In this document: positions 50,270-59,514 of the stretch, piece by piece
Numbering within the stretch: the stretch's first letter is position 1
Layout: every line of letters begins with the position of its first letter
NCBI RefSeq assembly: GCF_001580545.1
Contig: NZ_LRBG01000039.1
Location: 744,001 to 808,000, forward strand
Source: Paraburkholderia monticola
Lineage (GTDB): Bacteria > Pseudomonadota > Gammaproteobacteria > Burkholderiales > Burkholderiaceae
Direction of reading: 5' to 3'
DNA: 64,000 bases
Notes under the pieces: generated by a model
What the model was told of the DNA's origin: nothing
Databases searched by the model: none
What the model saw: the letters and a program-made list of their open reading frames with translations, nothing else
Made by a program: the position numbers and the translations under genes

Positions 50270-53200
50270 TCACGCCCTCTCGAGCGCCGCCATCTCCCGC
50301 ACCACCACCAGCAGCACCGACAGACTCGCGCCGCCCGTCGCGCGCAAATCGGTCAGCAGGCGCGTATAACGCTCGAGTTGCGCCGCGCGTTTGTCGTGCC
50401 AGGTTTGCACGAGCGACTCGGGCGACGACGCATCGGTCGCGCCGGCCAGCGCGCTGGTGGTCAGCGCGCGCTTGAGCCGTGCGAGCTCGGCGAGCGCCGA
50501 CGCCCGCGCGAGCATGTCCCAATGCGTCGGTGCCGGCAGCGAGGCCGCACGCTCGCTGATCCAGCTGTAGTTCAGCAGCGTGCCGAGCGCGAAGTACACG
50601 CCCGCGACCTGTTCGAGATTGCGCCCGCACGTCGACGCGACTTCGGCGATATCGAGCAGCGCGGCCGACACCTCGCCGCTCGCGATACGCACCGCGAGTT
50701 CGCTATCGACGCCCGCATCGACGAACACGCGCTGCCGCTCCGACAACGCTTCGAGATCGGCGCCAGGCAACAGCGCCGGCCATTGCGGCGCGAGCCGCTG
50801 AGCGGCATCGCGACAGCGCGCGAGCAGGCCGCTCACGTCGTCGCCCACCCCGCCCGAATGCAGATGCCGCAGGAACCACAGCGCCGAGCGTTCGACGAGC
50901 CGCGCGACTTCGGCGAACATGCGTGCCTGCACGTCGTCGGGAACGCGATTGTCGAGCGCGTCGATGCTGCGCCAGATCTGATCGAGATCGAACACGTCGC
51001 GCGCCATGATGCACGCACGCACGATGTCGCCGGGATGCGCATCGGTCTCCTCCATCAGCCGATGCACGAACTCGCAGCCGACGCGATTCACGAGCGCATT
51101 GGTCAGATACGTCGCGAGGATTTCGCGGCGCAGCGGATGGCGCTGCATCGGTTCGCGGAAACGCTGTCGCAGCGGCTTCGGAAAGTACTCGATCAACATG
51201 TCGCTGACGAGCGGGTCTTCCGGCATCGACGACTCGAGCAACGCGTCGTACAGCCACATCTTGCTGTAGGCGAGCAGCACCGCGCGCTCGGGTGTCGTGA
51301 GGCCCTGCTTCGCGGCGGTGCGCTCGGCGATGTCTTCGTCGGTGGGCAGAAACTCGATCACGCGATTGAGCCGCCCCGCCTTCTCCAGATAGCGCATCAA
51401 ACGCGTTTCGGCATCGAACAGCTCCACGCCGTAACGGCCCGCGATCGACAAAGCCTGGGTCTGATAGTAGTTGTCCGTCAGCACGAGCAGACCGACTTCA
51501 TCGGTCATCTCGGCCAGCAACGCATTGCGTTGCTTCTCCGTCATCTCGCCATCGGCGACGACGAGGCCGAGCAGAATCTTGATGTTGACTTCGTGATCCG
51601 AACAATCGACACCCGCGGAGTTGTCGATCGCATCGGTATTGATGCGGCCGCCACGCTGCGCGAACTCGATGCGCCCGAGTTGCGTCAAGCCGAGATTGCC
51701 GCCCTCCGCCACGACCTTGCAACGCAGATCCGCGCCGTTCACGCGAATCGCGTCGTTCGCGCGGTCGCCGGCCTGCTGATTGGTCTCGCGGCTCGCCTTC
51801 ACGTAGGTGCCGATGCCGCCGTTATAAAGCAGATCGACCGGTGCCTGCAGAATCACGCGCATCAACTCGGCCGGCGAGAGCGCCGCCGCGCTGATGCCGA
51901 GCGTCGCCTGCACCGCCGGCGACAGCGGAATCGTCTTCGCGCTGCGCGGGAACACGCCGCCGCCCGCCGAGATCAGCGACGGATCGTAATCGGCCCAGCT
52001 CGAGCGGTCGAGCATGAAAAGGCGCGCGCGCTCCGCCATGCTCGCGGCGGGATCGGGATTCGGATCGAGAAAGATATGCCGGTGATCGAACGCGGCGAGC
52101 AACTTGATATGCGGCGAGAGCAGCATGCCGTTGCCGAACACGTCGCCCGACATGTCGCCGACACCGACCACCGTGAAGTCCTCGCTCTGCGTGTCGACGC
52201 CCATTTCGCGGAAGTGTCGTTTGACCGACTCCCAGGCGCCGCGCGCGGTGATGCCCATCTTCTTGTGGTCGTAGCCGACCGAGCCGCCCGACGCGAACGC
52301 GTCGTCGAGCCAGAAGCCGTATTCCTGCGAGATCGCGTTCGCGTAGTCGGAGAACGTGGCCGTGCCCTTGTCGGCGGCGACGACCAGATACGGGTCGTCG
52401 GGATCGTGGCGGACCACGTCCGGCGGCGGCACGACTTCCGTGCCCGCGAGATTGTCGGTCACATCGAGCAAGCCGCGCAGGAAGGTCTGATAGCACGCGA
52501 CGCCTTCGCGCAGCCACACATCGCGATCGCTCGGCGGCGGCGGATTCTTGACGACGAAGCCGCCCTTCGAGCCGACCGGCACGATCACGACGTTCTTCAC
52601 CATCTGCGCCTTCATCAGGCCGAGCACTTCCGTGCGGAAATCCTCGCGCCGATCCGACCAGCGCAAGCCGCCGCGCGCGACGCGCCCGCCGCGCAGATGA
52701 ACGCCCTCGACGCGCGGCGAATAGACCCAGATCTCGAACATCGGTTTCGGCTCGGGCAAGCCGGGCACCTGGGCGGGATCGAACTTGAAAGACAGGTAGG
52801 GCTTCGGCTTGCCCTGAGCGTCATAGCGGTAGTAGTTGGTCCGCTTGGTCGCCTTGATGACGCCGAGAAACTGCCGCAGGATGCGGTCTTCGTCGAGATT
52901 CGGCACCTGGTCGAGCGCGCCGTCGATCGTCGCGAGGCAACGTTCGACGCGAGCGTCGCGCGCGTTGCCGAGCGCCGGATCGAAGCGCGCGATGAACAGC
53001 TCGACGAGCATGCGCGCGATCGCCGGATTGCCGGTCACCGCGCGCTCGATATACGCGTCGCTGAATGTCGAACCGACCTGCCGCAAGTACTTCGCGTACG
53101 CGCGCAGAATCGTCACCTCGCGCGCATTCAGCTGCGCACGCAACACGAGACGATTGAAGTCGTCGCTTTCGATCGCGCCGGTCCACACCTGCTCGAACGC

Positions 53201-55108
53201 CTGCTCGAACAGATCCTTCACTCGCTCGATGTCGAACTCGGCATCGTCCGCGAGTTCGAGGCCGAAGTCGTGGATCCACGCGGGCATCGCGCCCAGCGCT
53301 TCGATCAGGTAAGGCCGCTCTTCATCGACGCGCACGCCCAGATGTTCGAGCATCGGCAGGCTGCGCGACAGCGCGATCGGCAAGCCCGCGCGATAGACCT
53401 TGAAGCGGAACGCGCGCGGTCCCGATTCGATCGGCCGGTACAGGTTCATCGCCAGCCCCTCGGTGCCCTGCACGCGCTCGATCAGCTCGATATCGCGCAC
53501 CGCCGTGCGCGCCGGATAGTCGTCGCGATAGCCGGCCGGGAACGAATCGCCATAGTGCTGCAGCAAGCGGTTGCCTTGCTCTTCGCCATACGCGTCGAGC
53601 AACGCGTCGGCCAGATCGTCCTGCCAGCGGCGCGCGACCTGCACGAGGCGCGCTTCGAGCTCGCGCGTGTCGACTTCGGGCATGCCGCCCGGCTTGGCGT
53701 GGACGACGAAATGAATCCGCGCGAGCGTCGACTCCGACAGCAGCGGCGTGAATTCGACGTTCTCGCCATTGAACGCGTCGGCGAGCAGGTTCGCGATCCG
53801 TTGCCGCAAATCGGTGTTGTACTTGTCGCGCGACACGAACACGAGGCAGGACACGAAACGATCGAAGCGATCGCGCCGCGCGAACAGCCGCGTGCGCTGA
53901 TGTTCCTGCAAACGCAGCACGCCGAGTGCGGTGTCGTAGAGCTGGTCCTCGTCGGCCTGGAACAACTCGTCGCGCGGGTAGGTTTCGAGCACCGTCACCA
54001 GCGACTTCGCGAGATGACCTTTCGGCAGGAATCCGGCCCGTTTGACGATATTCGCGCATTTGCGCCGCACGATCGGAATTTCCGCGGACGACACGAAATA
54101 AGCGGTCGACGTATACAGGCCGATGAAGCGCCTCTCGCCCGTCACCTTGCCATCCGCGCCGCTCAGCTTGATGCCGACATAGTCGAGATAGCCGGGCCGA
54201 TGCACCGTGGCGCGCGAGTTGGCCTTGGTCAGAAAGATCGGCGACGAGCCGGTGATGATGTCCGCGGCCGCCTGCGGCAACGGAGTCACTTCCGCCGCGC
54301 CGGGCGGCCGCAGCGCATCGCGCAGAATGCCGAGGCCGGAGCCCGGCACTGCCCGCAAACCGTAGCCACCGTCCTGCTGCACCAGTTCGTAGTCGCGCTG
54401 GCCGAGGAACGTGAAATGATCGGCCACCATCCATTCGACGAACGCGCGCGCTTCGACGGCCTCGGGTCCGGTCTCGCGCGCCTTCATATCCTGAATCGTC
54501 TGCTTCGCGCGTTCGACGATCTTCGGCCAGTCCTCGACCGCCGCGCGCACGTCGCCGAGCACGTGCGCGATGTCGTCGCGCAACGCGTCGAGTTTTGCGG
54601 CATCGCCACAACGATCGACCTCGAAATGGATGCACGATGTCAGATGCGAGCGCGTGTCGCCCGCCTCTTCGGCGCCCTGGCTCACGCGCGCGATGCTGCC
54701 GTCCGTCGCGCGCCAGATGCGAAACACCGGATGCACGACCGAATGCAGCGCGAGCCGATGCCGGTTGACCGTCATCGAGACCGAGTCGACGAGGAACGGC
54801 ATGTCGTCGTTGACGATCTCGATCACGGTGTGATCGGAATGCCAGCCATGCTGTTCGAGGATCGGGTTATAGACGCGCAGCCGCTGCTCACCCGGCACGA
54901 AGCGCTGCGCGGTCTGCCAGTGGGCGAGCGCCGCGCCGTACAGATCGGCGATCGAGCGGCTTTGCAGATCGCCCGCATCGACGAAATCGTAGTAGTGCCG
55001 CAGGAAGGGTTCGACGATATTGAAGGTCGGCTCCGGCAATCGCCCCCGCGCAAATTCGACGACATCATTGAGCAGGTGCGTGACGGCTTCTTCGTTCTTT
55101 GCTTGCAT
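50270..55108 (-). CDS. NAD-specific glutamate dehydrogenase, large (GDH2/GdhB) type
   Basis: This 1612-residue enzyme oxidatively deaminates glutamate to 2-oxoglutarate and ammonium. It belongs to the roughly 180-kDa class, as in Pseudomonas and Caulobacter. The long N-terminal part holds regulatory ACT-like segments (VYNPILEQHGWHSDHTVIEI, NDDMPFLVDSVSMTVNRH). The catalytic core follows at about 770-1150: YLSFKFDPAQVPGLPEPKPMFE, RVARGGLRWSDRREDFRTEV, MVKNVVIVPVGSKGGFVVK with the catalytic lysine, and VGVGDMSGDVFGNGML for NAD. The C-terminal region is helical. CCAGGGGAGTCGATC precedes the ATG. It is monocistronic. An equally long open frame exists on the opposite strand and is rejected as a shadow. 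Confidence 0.95.
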   Translation of the reverse strand: MQAKNEEAVTHLLNDVVEFARGRLPEPTFNIVEPFLRHYYDFVDAGDLQSRSIADLYGAALAHWQTAQRFVPGEQRLRVYNPILEQHGWHSDHTVIEIVNDDMPFLVDSVSMTVNRHRLALHSVVHPVFRIWRATDGSIARVSQGAEEAGDTRSHLTSCIHFEVDRCGDAAKLDALRDDIAHVLGDVRAAVEDWPKIVERAKQTIQDMKARETGPEAVEARAFVEWMVADHFTFLGQRDYELVQQDGGYGLRAVPGSGLGILRDALRPPGAAEVTPLPQAAADIITGSSPIFLTKANSRATVHRPGYLDYVGIKLSGADGKVTGERRFIGLYTSTAYFVSSAEIPIVRRKCANIVKRAGFLPKGHLAKSLVTVLETYPRDELFQADEDQLYDTALGVLRLQEHQRTRLFARRDRFDRFVSCLVFVSRDKYNTDLRQRIANLLADAFNGENVEFTPLLSESTLARIHFVVHAKPGGMPEVDTRELEARLVQVARRWQDDLADALLDAYGEEQGNRLLQHYGDSFPAGYRDDYPARTAVRDIELIERVQGTEGLAMNLYRPIESGPRAFRFKVYRAGLPIALSRSLPMLEHLGVRVDEERPYLIEALGAMPAWIHDFGLELADDAEFDIERVKDLFEQAFEQVWTGAIESDDFNRLVLRAQLNAREVTILRAYAKYLRQVGSTFSDAYIERAVTGNPAIARMLVELFIARFDPALGNARDARVERCLATIDGALDQVPNLDEDRILRQFLGVIKATKRTNYYRYDAQGKPKPYLSFKFDPAQVPGLPEPKPMFEIWVYSPRVEGVHLRGGRVARGGLRWSDRREDFRTEVLGLMKAQMVKNVVIVPVGSKGGFVVKNPPPPSDRDVWLREGVACYQTFLRGLLDVTDNLAGTEVVPPPDVVRHDPDDPYLVVAADKGTATFSDYANAISQEYGFWLDDAFASGGSVGYDHKKMGITARGAWESVKRHFREMGVDTQSEDFTVVGVGDMSGDVFGNGMLLSPHIKLLAAFDHRHIFLDPNPDPAASMAERARLFMLDRSSWADYDPSLISAGGGVFPRSAKTIPLSPAVQATLGISAAALSPAELMRVILQAPVDLLYNGGIGTYVKASRETNQQAGDRANDAIRVNGADLRCKVVAEGGNLGLTQLGRIEFAQRGGRINTDAIDNSAGVDCSDHEVNIKILLGLVVADGEMTEKQRNALLAEMTDEVGLLVLTDNYYQTQALSIAGRYGVELFDAETRLMRYLEKAGRLNRVIEFLPTDEDIAERTAAKQGLTTPERAVLLAYSKMWLYDALLESSMPEDPLVSDMLIEYFPKPLRQRFREPMQRHPLRREILATYLTNALVNRVGCEFVHRLMEETDAHPGDIVRACIMARDVFDLDQIWRSIDALDNRVPDDVQARMFAEVARLVERSALWFLRHLHSGGVGDDVSGLLARCRDAAQRLAPQWPALLPGADLEALSERQRVFVDAGVDSELAVRIASGEVSAALLDIAEVASTCGRNLEQVAGVYFALGTLLNYSWISERAASLPAPTHWDMLARASALAELARLKRALTTSALAGATDASSPESLVQTWHDKRAAQLERYTRLLTDLRATGGASLSVLLVVVREMAALERA

Positions 55109-55306
55109 GATCGACTCCCCTGGCTGACGGCAACGGTGAGTTTCGTGTGATTCGCAGGCAACGTCTGACTAGAGATTATGCGCCTGCCGCGCACGATGGG
55201 GCCGATTCGCGTCGTCAGGTAATACCCGCTGACGGGTCGTCGGGGATGCCCGAAAGCGGCGCTGAAAAGCGTTGCGTCGCTGCGGCGCGGCAATGCCGTG
55301 CGCGGC

Positions 55307-56185
55307 TCAACGCGCGGGCCTGGTCAGCGCGGATGCCGTTGCCGGCGCGGCCTCATCTTTCTGCTCATCGCGCCGCGCGAGCCAGCCGCCTATCTGCGCG
55401 GCGGTCCAGGCGGGATCGTCGTGCGGCAGGTCATGGCCGGCCCACGGATGCTCGCGATGCGGCGCGCCCCACGCCGTCGCGAGCTTCGCCGAACAGACCG
55501 GGTTCACCAGCCCATCGGCCCGCGACGACAGAATCAGCACCGCACAACTCGGCGCGGCAGCCGCCGCGCTGAAGCGCGCCGCGGCCCACAATTGCCGCAG
55601 CGCATTCGCACGGCTCACCGGTGCGCTGCGGCGGATCGCGGTCCAGGCCGCCAGGTCCGCTTCCAATGTGTCGACGGTATTACAGGTGAGCCGATGGATG
55701 CCGCTCTCGGCATCGGCCGCATCGCTCCAATGCGCGGCGACGCCGAGCAGGCCCGGCCACGCCGACGGCCGCAGCCGTTCGTGCGCGCGGCTGAATGGCC
55801 GCATGCTCGTATTGATCAGCACGAGCCGTTCGATTTCGCCGGGATGGCGCTGCGCCCAGTCGGTCGCGACCATGCCGCCGAGCGACATCGCGAGCACGTT
55901 GTACGGGCTCGGTACGCCCGTTTCCAGCGCCGCCTCGCGCATGCATGCCACCATGCCGGCGACGCTCGCGGGCGCGCGTCGCTGGACGAACTCGCCGTTG
56001 CCGAGCAGATCGAGCAGCAGCACGCGCACGCCCGTCGAGCTTGCAGCCGTCGCGGTTGAGGTTGCCCCTGCTTCGCCCAAGCTGTCGCCCGAGGCCTGGT
56101 CCAGGGTTTCGCGCAACACAGCCGGCAGACGCCCCCAATGCCGCGTTTCGCGGGTGAGTCCGCGCAGCAGGATCCACGTGCTCAT
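55307..56185 (-). CDS. Alpha/beta hydrolase
   Basis: This 292-residue serine hydrolase has its oxyanion/first strand at WILLRGLTRETRHWG, the nucleophile in NVLAMSLGGMVATDWAQ (about S105), the acid in LILSSRADGLVNPVCS and the histidine in WAGHDLPHDDPAWTA. The RGLTRET-type start is shared with a group of putative esterases. Its ATG overlaps the end of the M14 gene by 4 bases (ATGA), so translation is coupled. Substrate unknown. The C-terminal tail is charged and Ala-rich. Confidence 0.83.
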   Translation of the reverse strand: MSTWILLRGLTRETRHWGRLPAVLRETLDQASGDSLGEAGATSTATAASSTGVRVLLLDLLGNGEFVQRRAPASVAGMVACMREAALETGVPSPYNVLAMSLGGMVATDWAQRHPGEIERLVLINTSMRPFSRAHERLRPSAWPGLLGVAAHWSDAADAESGIHRLTCNTVDTLEADLAAWTAIRRSAPVSRANALRQLWAAARFSAAAAAPSCAVLILSSRADGLVNPVCSAKLATAWGAPHREHPWAGHDLPHDDPAWTAAQIGGWLARRDEQKDEAAPATASALTRPAR

Positions 56186-57219
56186 ACGCTATCCGGCCTG
56201 TACCAATGGTCGAGCGCGCTTTGCAGCAACTGCTCGCGCTGGTTGCCTTGCGGCAGCCAGCGCTGCGACGAAAACGCCGCGCGCGCGAGAAAGTCGAACA
56301 GGTTCGCATGGCGCCGCAGCACGCGCGCGGTGCGATGTGCCATGACCGGATTGAACATGCCCTGGCGCGAAAACAACTGACGCGGGTTCTTCTTGATCCA
56401 CAGCCACGAGCCGAGTTCGAGCGTCATCGGCAGGAAGATGTTCGGCGCCGGCGTGCGGTCGTACGCGTAGTCCCATAGATCGCCGTGCAGCAGATACTGG
56501 TGGCTTTGCGGCTCGAACGTGTAGCCGTGGTGAGGATGCGCGTGTTCGAACATACTCTTCAACACGTACATTTCGGGCAGATGCGGCATCTGCTTGCGGG
56601 TTCGCGCGTACGGAAACCAGATGCTGTCGCTCCAGCCGTAGCCGGAATGGCAATCGAGCGCGATGCTCAGCGGCCGCGCGGCGAGCTGCGCTTCGACCAC
56701 TTGCAGCAGCGCGGCCGCCTCGGGTTCCATCGGCTCGCCCGCGCGGCCGCGATACCAGGGCAACCACGCGCCGACACGCTGGCCACCCGCCAGCAGCGGC
56801 ACGCGCGCGTCGGCGTTTTGCGGCGCGTTGCGCATCAGGTCGACACCGCGTGGATTCGCGCGCGTGGATGCCCACATCCCGCCGGGGTTGGCGATCGGTA
56901 GAAAGATCAACCGGATGGATTGCAATTGCCGCACCAGCAATTCGTCCCACTCGAGCCGCGCGAGCAACGCGCGCATATAGTCGAGCACCAGTTGCGAGCC
57001 GATTCGCTCGAGCCCGTGAATGCCCCCGAAAAAGCCGATGGCCGGCGCGAGCGGATCGGATGAGCCGATGCTCGCGGTGTAGACGGAAAAGTGCCGGCCG
57101 CGCACCGTGGTCTCGCAGACCGCGCGAATTTCGAAGCTCGCGCTGCCCTGGTCGAGTATCGACTTCAGATCTTCATATTCGTCAAAGCTGTCCGGAAGAA
57201 AGCTCAAAGGAGTCGGCAT
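56182..57219 (-). CDS. M14-family zinc carboxypeptidase-like protein
   Basis: This 345-residue protein has the M14 metallopeptidase core: zinc ligands in GGIHGLERIG (HxxE, about residues 68-71) and the third ligand in ALDCHSGYGWSD. The arginine/asparagine motif is PIANPGGMWASTRANPRGVDLMRNAP, and the catalytic glutamate is in MTLELGSWLW. No signal peptide is present, so it acts in the cytoplasm, as do M14-type deacylases and peptide amidases. It leads a two-gene unit with the overlapping alpha/beta hydrolase. Cleavage of a C-terminal residue or an N-acyl group is possible; substrate unknown. Confidence 0.87.
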   Translation of the reverse strand: MPTPLSFLPDSFDEYEDLKSILDQGSASFEIRAVCETTVRGRHFSVYTASIGSSDPLAPAIGFFGGIHGLERIGSQLVLDYMRALLARLEWDELLVRQLQSIRLIFLPIANPGGMWASTRANPRGVDLMRNAPQNADARVPLLAGGQRVGAWLPWYRGRAGEPMEPEAAALLQVVEAQLAARPLSIALDCHSGYGWSDSIWFPYARTRKQMPHLPEMYVLKSMFEHAHPHHGYTFEPQSHQYLLHGDLWDYAYDRTPAPNIFLPMTLELGSWLWIKKNPRQLFSRQGMFNPVMAHRTARVLRRHANLFDFLARAAFSSQRWLPQGNQREQLLQSALDHWYRPDSV

Positions 57220-57324
57220 GACGGCGTGAGCGCAGTGTCGGGATTATTAAGGACGGCCGGAAAACCCGCACTATAGCCTGGCTCTGTGTCAGCGCGCGCG
57301 AGCGCGCGTGGCTACCCATCAATC

Positions 57325-57397
57325 ATGTCATACAGATGTCACTTACCGTTCGAATCACTGACTCCCAGCTGACTTCACACTGACTTTGTTTTGCCAT
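57325..57397 (+). promoter_or_regulatory. PhoB-box array upstream of phnCDE
   Basis: Seven heptamers stand in strict 11-bp phase: ATGTCAT (57325), ATGTCAC (57336), CGTTCGA (57347, degenerate), CTGACTC (57358), CTGACTT (57369), CTGACTT (57380) and TTGCCAT (57391). The first two, separated by four bases, match the Pho box (two CTGTCAT-like heptamers, 4-base spacer) closely. PhoB binds such tandem heptamers head to tail. A GATAAA at 57419-57424 may be the -10 element. This implies induction of phosphonate uptake by phosphate starvation. Confidence 0.78.
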
Positions 57398-57544
57398 CCT
57401 GACGACACATGACTCAACGATAAAGGTCACGCTACAAAGATGTAGTCGTCTAGACGTTGCGATGCCTTCACTCAACCGTCACAGTCGCTTTCTAGAATGA
57501 GCCCACACATGCCGGCAGTGTCCGGATGCAGCGAGGAAATAGAG

Positions 57545-58477
57545 ATGGAAGCGATCCGTGAAGCAATTCGAATCGAACGTTTGAGCAAAACGTTTGGCAA
57601 CGGCCGCAAAGCGCTCGACGAAATCGATCTGCGCGTCGCGCCCGGTGAAATGGTCGCGCTGATCGGCGCATCGGGCTCGGGTAAGTCGACGTTGCTGCGG
57701 CATATCGCGGGCTTTACCGCCTCGGACGCACAGCCGTCCCAGATCGAAATTCTCGGCCGGCCGATCCAGCAGAACGGCCGCATCGTGCGCGAAGTGCGCA
57801 GCATTCGCCGCGATATCGGCTTCGTGTTCCAGCAGTTCAATCTGGTGAACCGGCTGTCGGTCGAAACCAACGTGCTGATCGGCGCGCTCGCGCGCCTGCC
57901 GTGGTGGCGGCGTCTCACCGGCCGCTTCCCGCGTGCGGAACGCACGTTGTCGATGACCGCGCTGCGCGAGGTCGGGATCGGCGACCATGCGCGCGAGCGC
58001 GCCGCGAACCTGTCGGGCGGTCAGCAGCAACGCGCCGCGCTCGCACGGGCGCTCGTGCAGCGTGCGCAAATCGTGCTCGCCGACGAGCCGATCGCCTCAC
58101 TCGATCCCGAATCGTCGCGCCGCGTAATGGACATGCTGCGCGCACTGAACATCGAGCATCGGATCACGGTGCTGGTCTCGCTGCATCAGGTCGACTTCGC
58201 GATGCAGTACTGCCCGCGCACGATCGCACTGCGTCGCGGCAAGGTGGTCTACGACGGCCCCTCCAGTGCGCTGACGCCGGCGCTGCTGAAGAAGCTCTAC
58301 GGCGATGACGCGCGCGAGTTGCTCGACGAAGCGGCGCACGACGCGGACGAAACCCGCGACACACCCGACACACCCGACACGCCCGACGCAACCGACGCCG
58401 CCGCGCCCGCGCGGGCGGACACCGGCCGCGCGGCCGCACGCCGTGCGTTCGCAGTGAGCATCGCGCCGTCGAACTGA
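57545..58477 (+). CDS. phnC: Phosphonate ABC importer ATP-binding protein PhnC
   Basis: This 310-residue ATPase energises phosphonate uptake. Walker A is GASGSGKST, the signature LSGGQQQRAALARAL and Walker B IVLADEPIASLDPES. The FVFQQFNLVNRLSVETNVLIGAL string is characteristic of PhnC. About 60 residues beyond the usual end form a charged, repeat-bearing tail (three TPD units) not expected for PhnC. AGGAAATAGAG supports the ATG at 57545. The phnC-phnD-phnE order follows, and a PhoB-box array lies upstream. Confidence 0.92.
   Translation: MEAIREAIRIERLSKTFGNGRKALDEIDLRVAPGEMVALIGASGSGKSTLLRHIAGFTASDAQPSQIEILGRPIQQNGRIVREVRSIRRDIGFVFQQFNLVNRLSVETNVLIGALARLPWWRRLTGRFPRAERTLSMTALREVGIGDHARERAANLSGGQQQRAALARALVQRAQIVLADEPIASLDPESSRRVMDMLRALNIEHRITVLVSLHQVDFAMQYCPRTIALRRGKVVYDGPSSALTPALLKKLYGDDARELLDEAAHDADETRDTPDTPDTPDATDAAAPARADTGRAAARRAFAVSIAPSN
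58358..58393 (+). repeat. In-frame 9-bp tandem repeats in the phnC tail
   Basis: Four units: GACACACCC twice, then GACACGCCC and the degenerate GACGCAACC. They encode DTP, DTP, DTP and DAT. Such slippage-prone repeats suggest a variable, non-essential tail. Confidence 0.8.
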
Positions 58478-58536
58478 ACCCGCCCGCGCAGTCGCGCGCT
58501 TTCCAATTTTCCGCCCACCCAACCGGATCTCAACCG

Positions 58537-59514
58537 ATGAAATTCCTGCGCTCCCTGATCACACTCGCGGCCGGCGCTGCCGCCTTCGCCTGTGTCGCCG
58601 CGGCCCACGCCGAAGACCTCAACCTCGGCATCATCTCGACCGATTCGTCGGCGGTGCTCAAGCAACGCTGGGAACCGCTGATCGAGGACATGAAGAAGCA
58701 GACCGGCCTGAACGTGAAGGCATTCTTCGCGACCGATTACGCCGGCATCATCGAAGGCATGCGCTTTAACAAGGTGCAGGTCGGCTATTTCGGCAACGCG
58801 TCGGCGATCGAGGCCGTCGACCGTTCGGATGGCGAAGTGTTTGCGAAGGCACAGCACTCGAACGGCGACAGCGGCTACTACTCGCTGCTGATCACGAACG
58901 TGAACAGCCGCTTCAAGACGCTCGACGACGTGTTCAAGAATACGAAGGACGTGACGCTCGGCTTCGGCGATCCGAACTCGACGTCGGGCACGCTGGTGCC
59001 GGGCTACTACCTGTTCGCGAAGCACAACACGCCGGTCAATACGTCGTTCAAGAGCGTGCTGCCGTCGAGCCACGAGGCGAATCTGCTGGCCGTCGTCAAC
59101 AACAAGATCGACATCGCGACCAACAACAGCATGATGATGGAAACGCTCAAGCGCGAACATCCGGACAAGTTTGCGCAGGTGCGCGTGCTGTGGACCTCGC
59201 CGCTGATTCCGTCGGACCCGCTGGTATGGCGCAAGGATCTGCCGCAGGCGACGAAGGACAAGCTGCGCAAGTTCTTCCTGAACTACGCGAAGACCGATCC
59301 GCACGAAAAGGCGGTGATGGCCGGCATCACCGAGTACAGCGGCTTCGAGGCGTCGTCGGATCAACAACTGCTGCCGATTCGCGAGATCGTCCTGTACCAG
59401 CAGAAGCAGAAGATCGAGAGCGACACGCACCTGTCCGATAACGACCGGAAGACGCAACTGGCCGCGCTCGACGCCAAACTGAGCGCGCTCAGCAACGCAC
59501 AGTCGAAGCAATGA
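58537..59514 (+). CDS. phnD: Phosphonate ABC importer binding protein PhnD
   Basis: This 325-residue periplasmic phosphonate receptor has a signal peptide (SLITLAAGAAAFACVAAAHA, cleavage after about 24). The mature protein starts DLNLGIISTDSSAVLKQRWEPL. The PhnD pocket elements FFATDYAGIIEGMRFNKVQVGYFG and GDPNSTSGTLVPGYYLF are clear; the STSG serine/threonines hold the phosphonate oxygens in known structures. Ligand may be 2-aminoethylphosphonate or related. It lies 59 bases after phnC and overlaps phnE by 4 bases. Confidence 0.93.
   Translation: MKFLRSLITLAAGAAAFACVAAAHAEDLNLGIISTDSSAVLKQRWEPLIEDMKKQTGLNVKAFFATDYAGIIEGMRFNKVQVGYFGNASAIEAVDRSDGEVFAKAQHSNGDSGYYSLLITNVNSRFKTLDDVFKNTKDVTLGFGDPNSTSGTLVPGYYLFAKHNTPVNTSFKSVLPSSHEANLLAVVNNKIDIATNNSMMMETLKREHPDKFAQVRVLWTSPLIPSDPLVWRKDLPQATKDKLRKFFLNYAKTDPHEKAVMAGITEYSGFEASSDQQLLPIREIVLYQQKQKIESDTHLSDNDRKTQLAALDAKLSALSNAQSKQ

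Noticed and set aside
50093..55150. Open frame of about 1685 codons on the + strand, antisense to the glutamate dehydrogenase gene
   Set aside because: It mirrors the GC-skewed codon positions of the real gene, is Arg/Ala/Asp/His-rich without domains, and the opposite strand encodes a complete recognised enzyme.
57447..57456. 10-bp palindrome CGTCTAGACG before phnC
   Set aside because: Short enough to occur by chance in 64 kb and not flanked by further symmetry.
58297..59511. Leftward frame antisense to phnC/phnD
   Set aside because: The + strand genes carry full PhnC and PhnD motifs; this frame has none.
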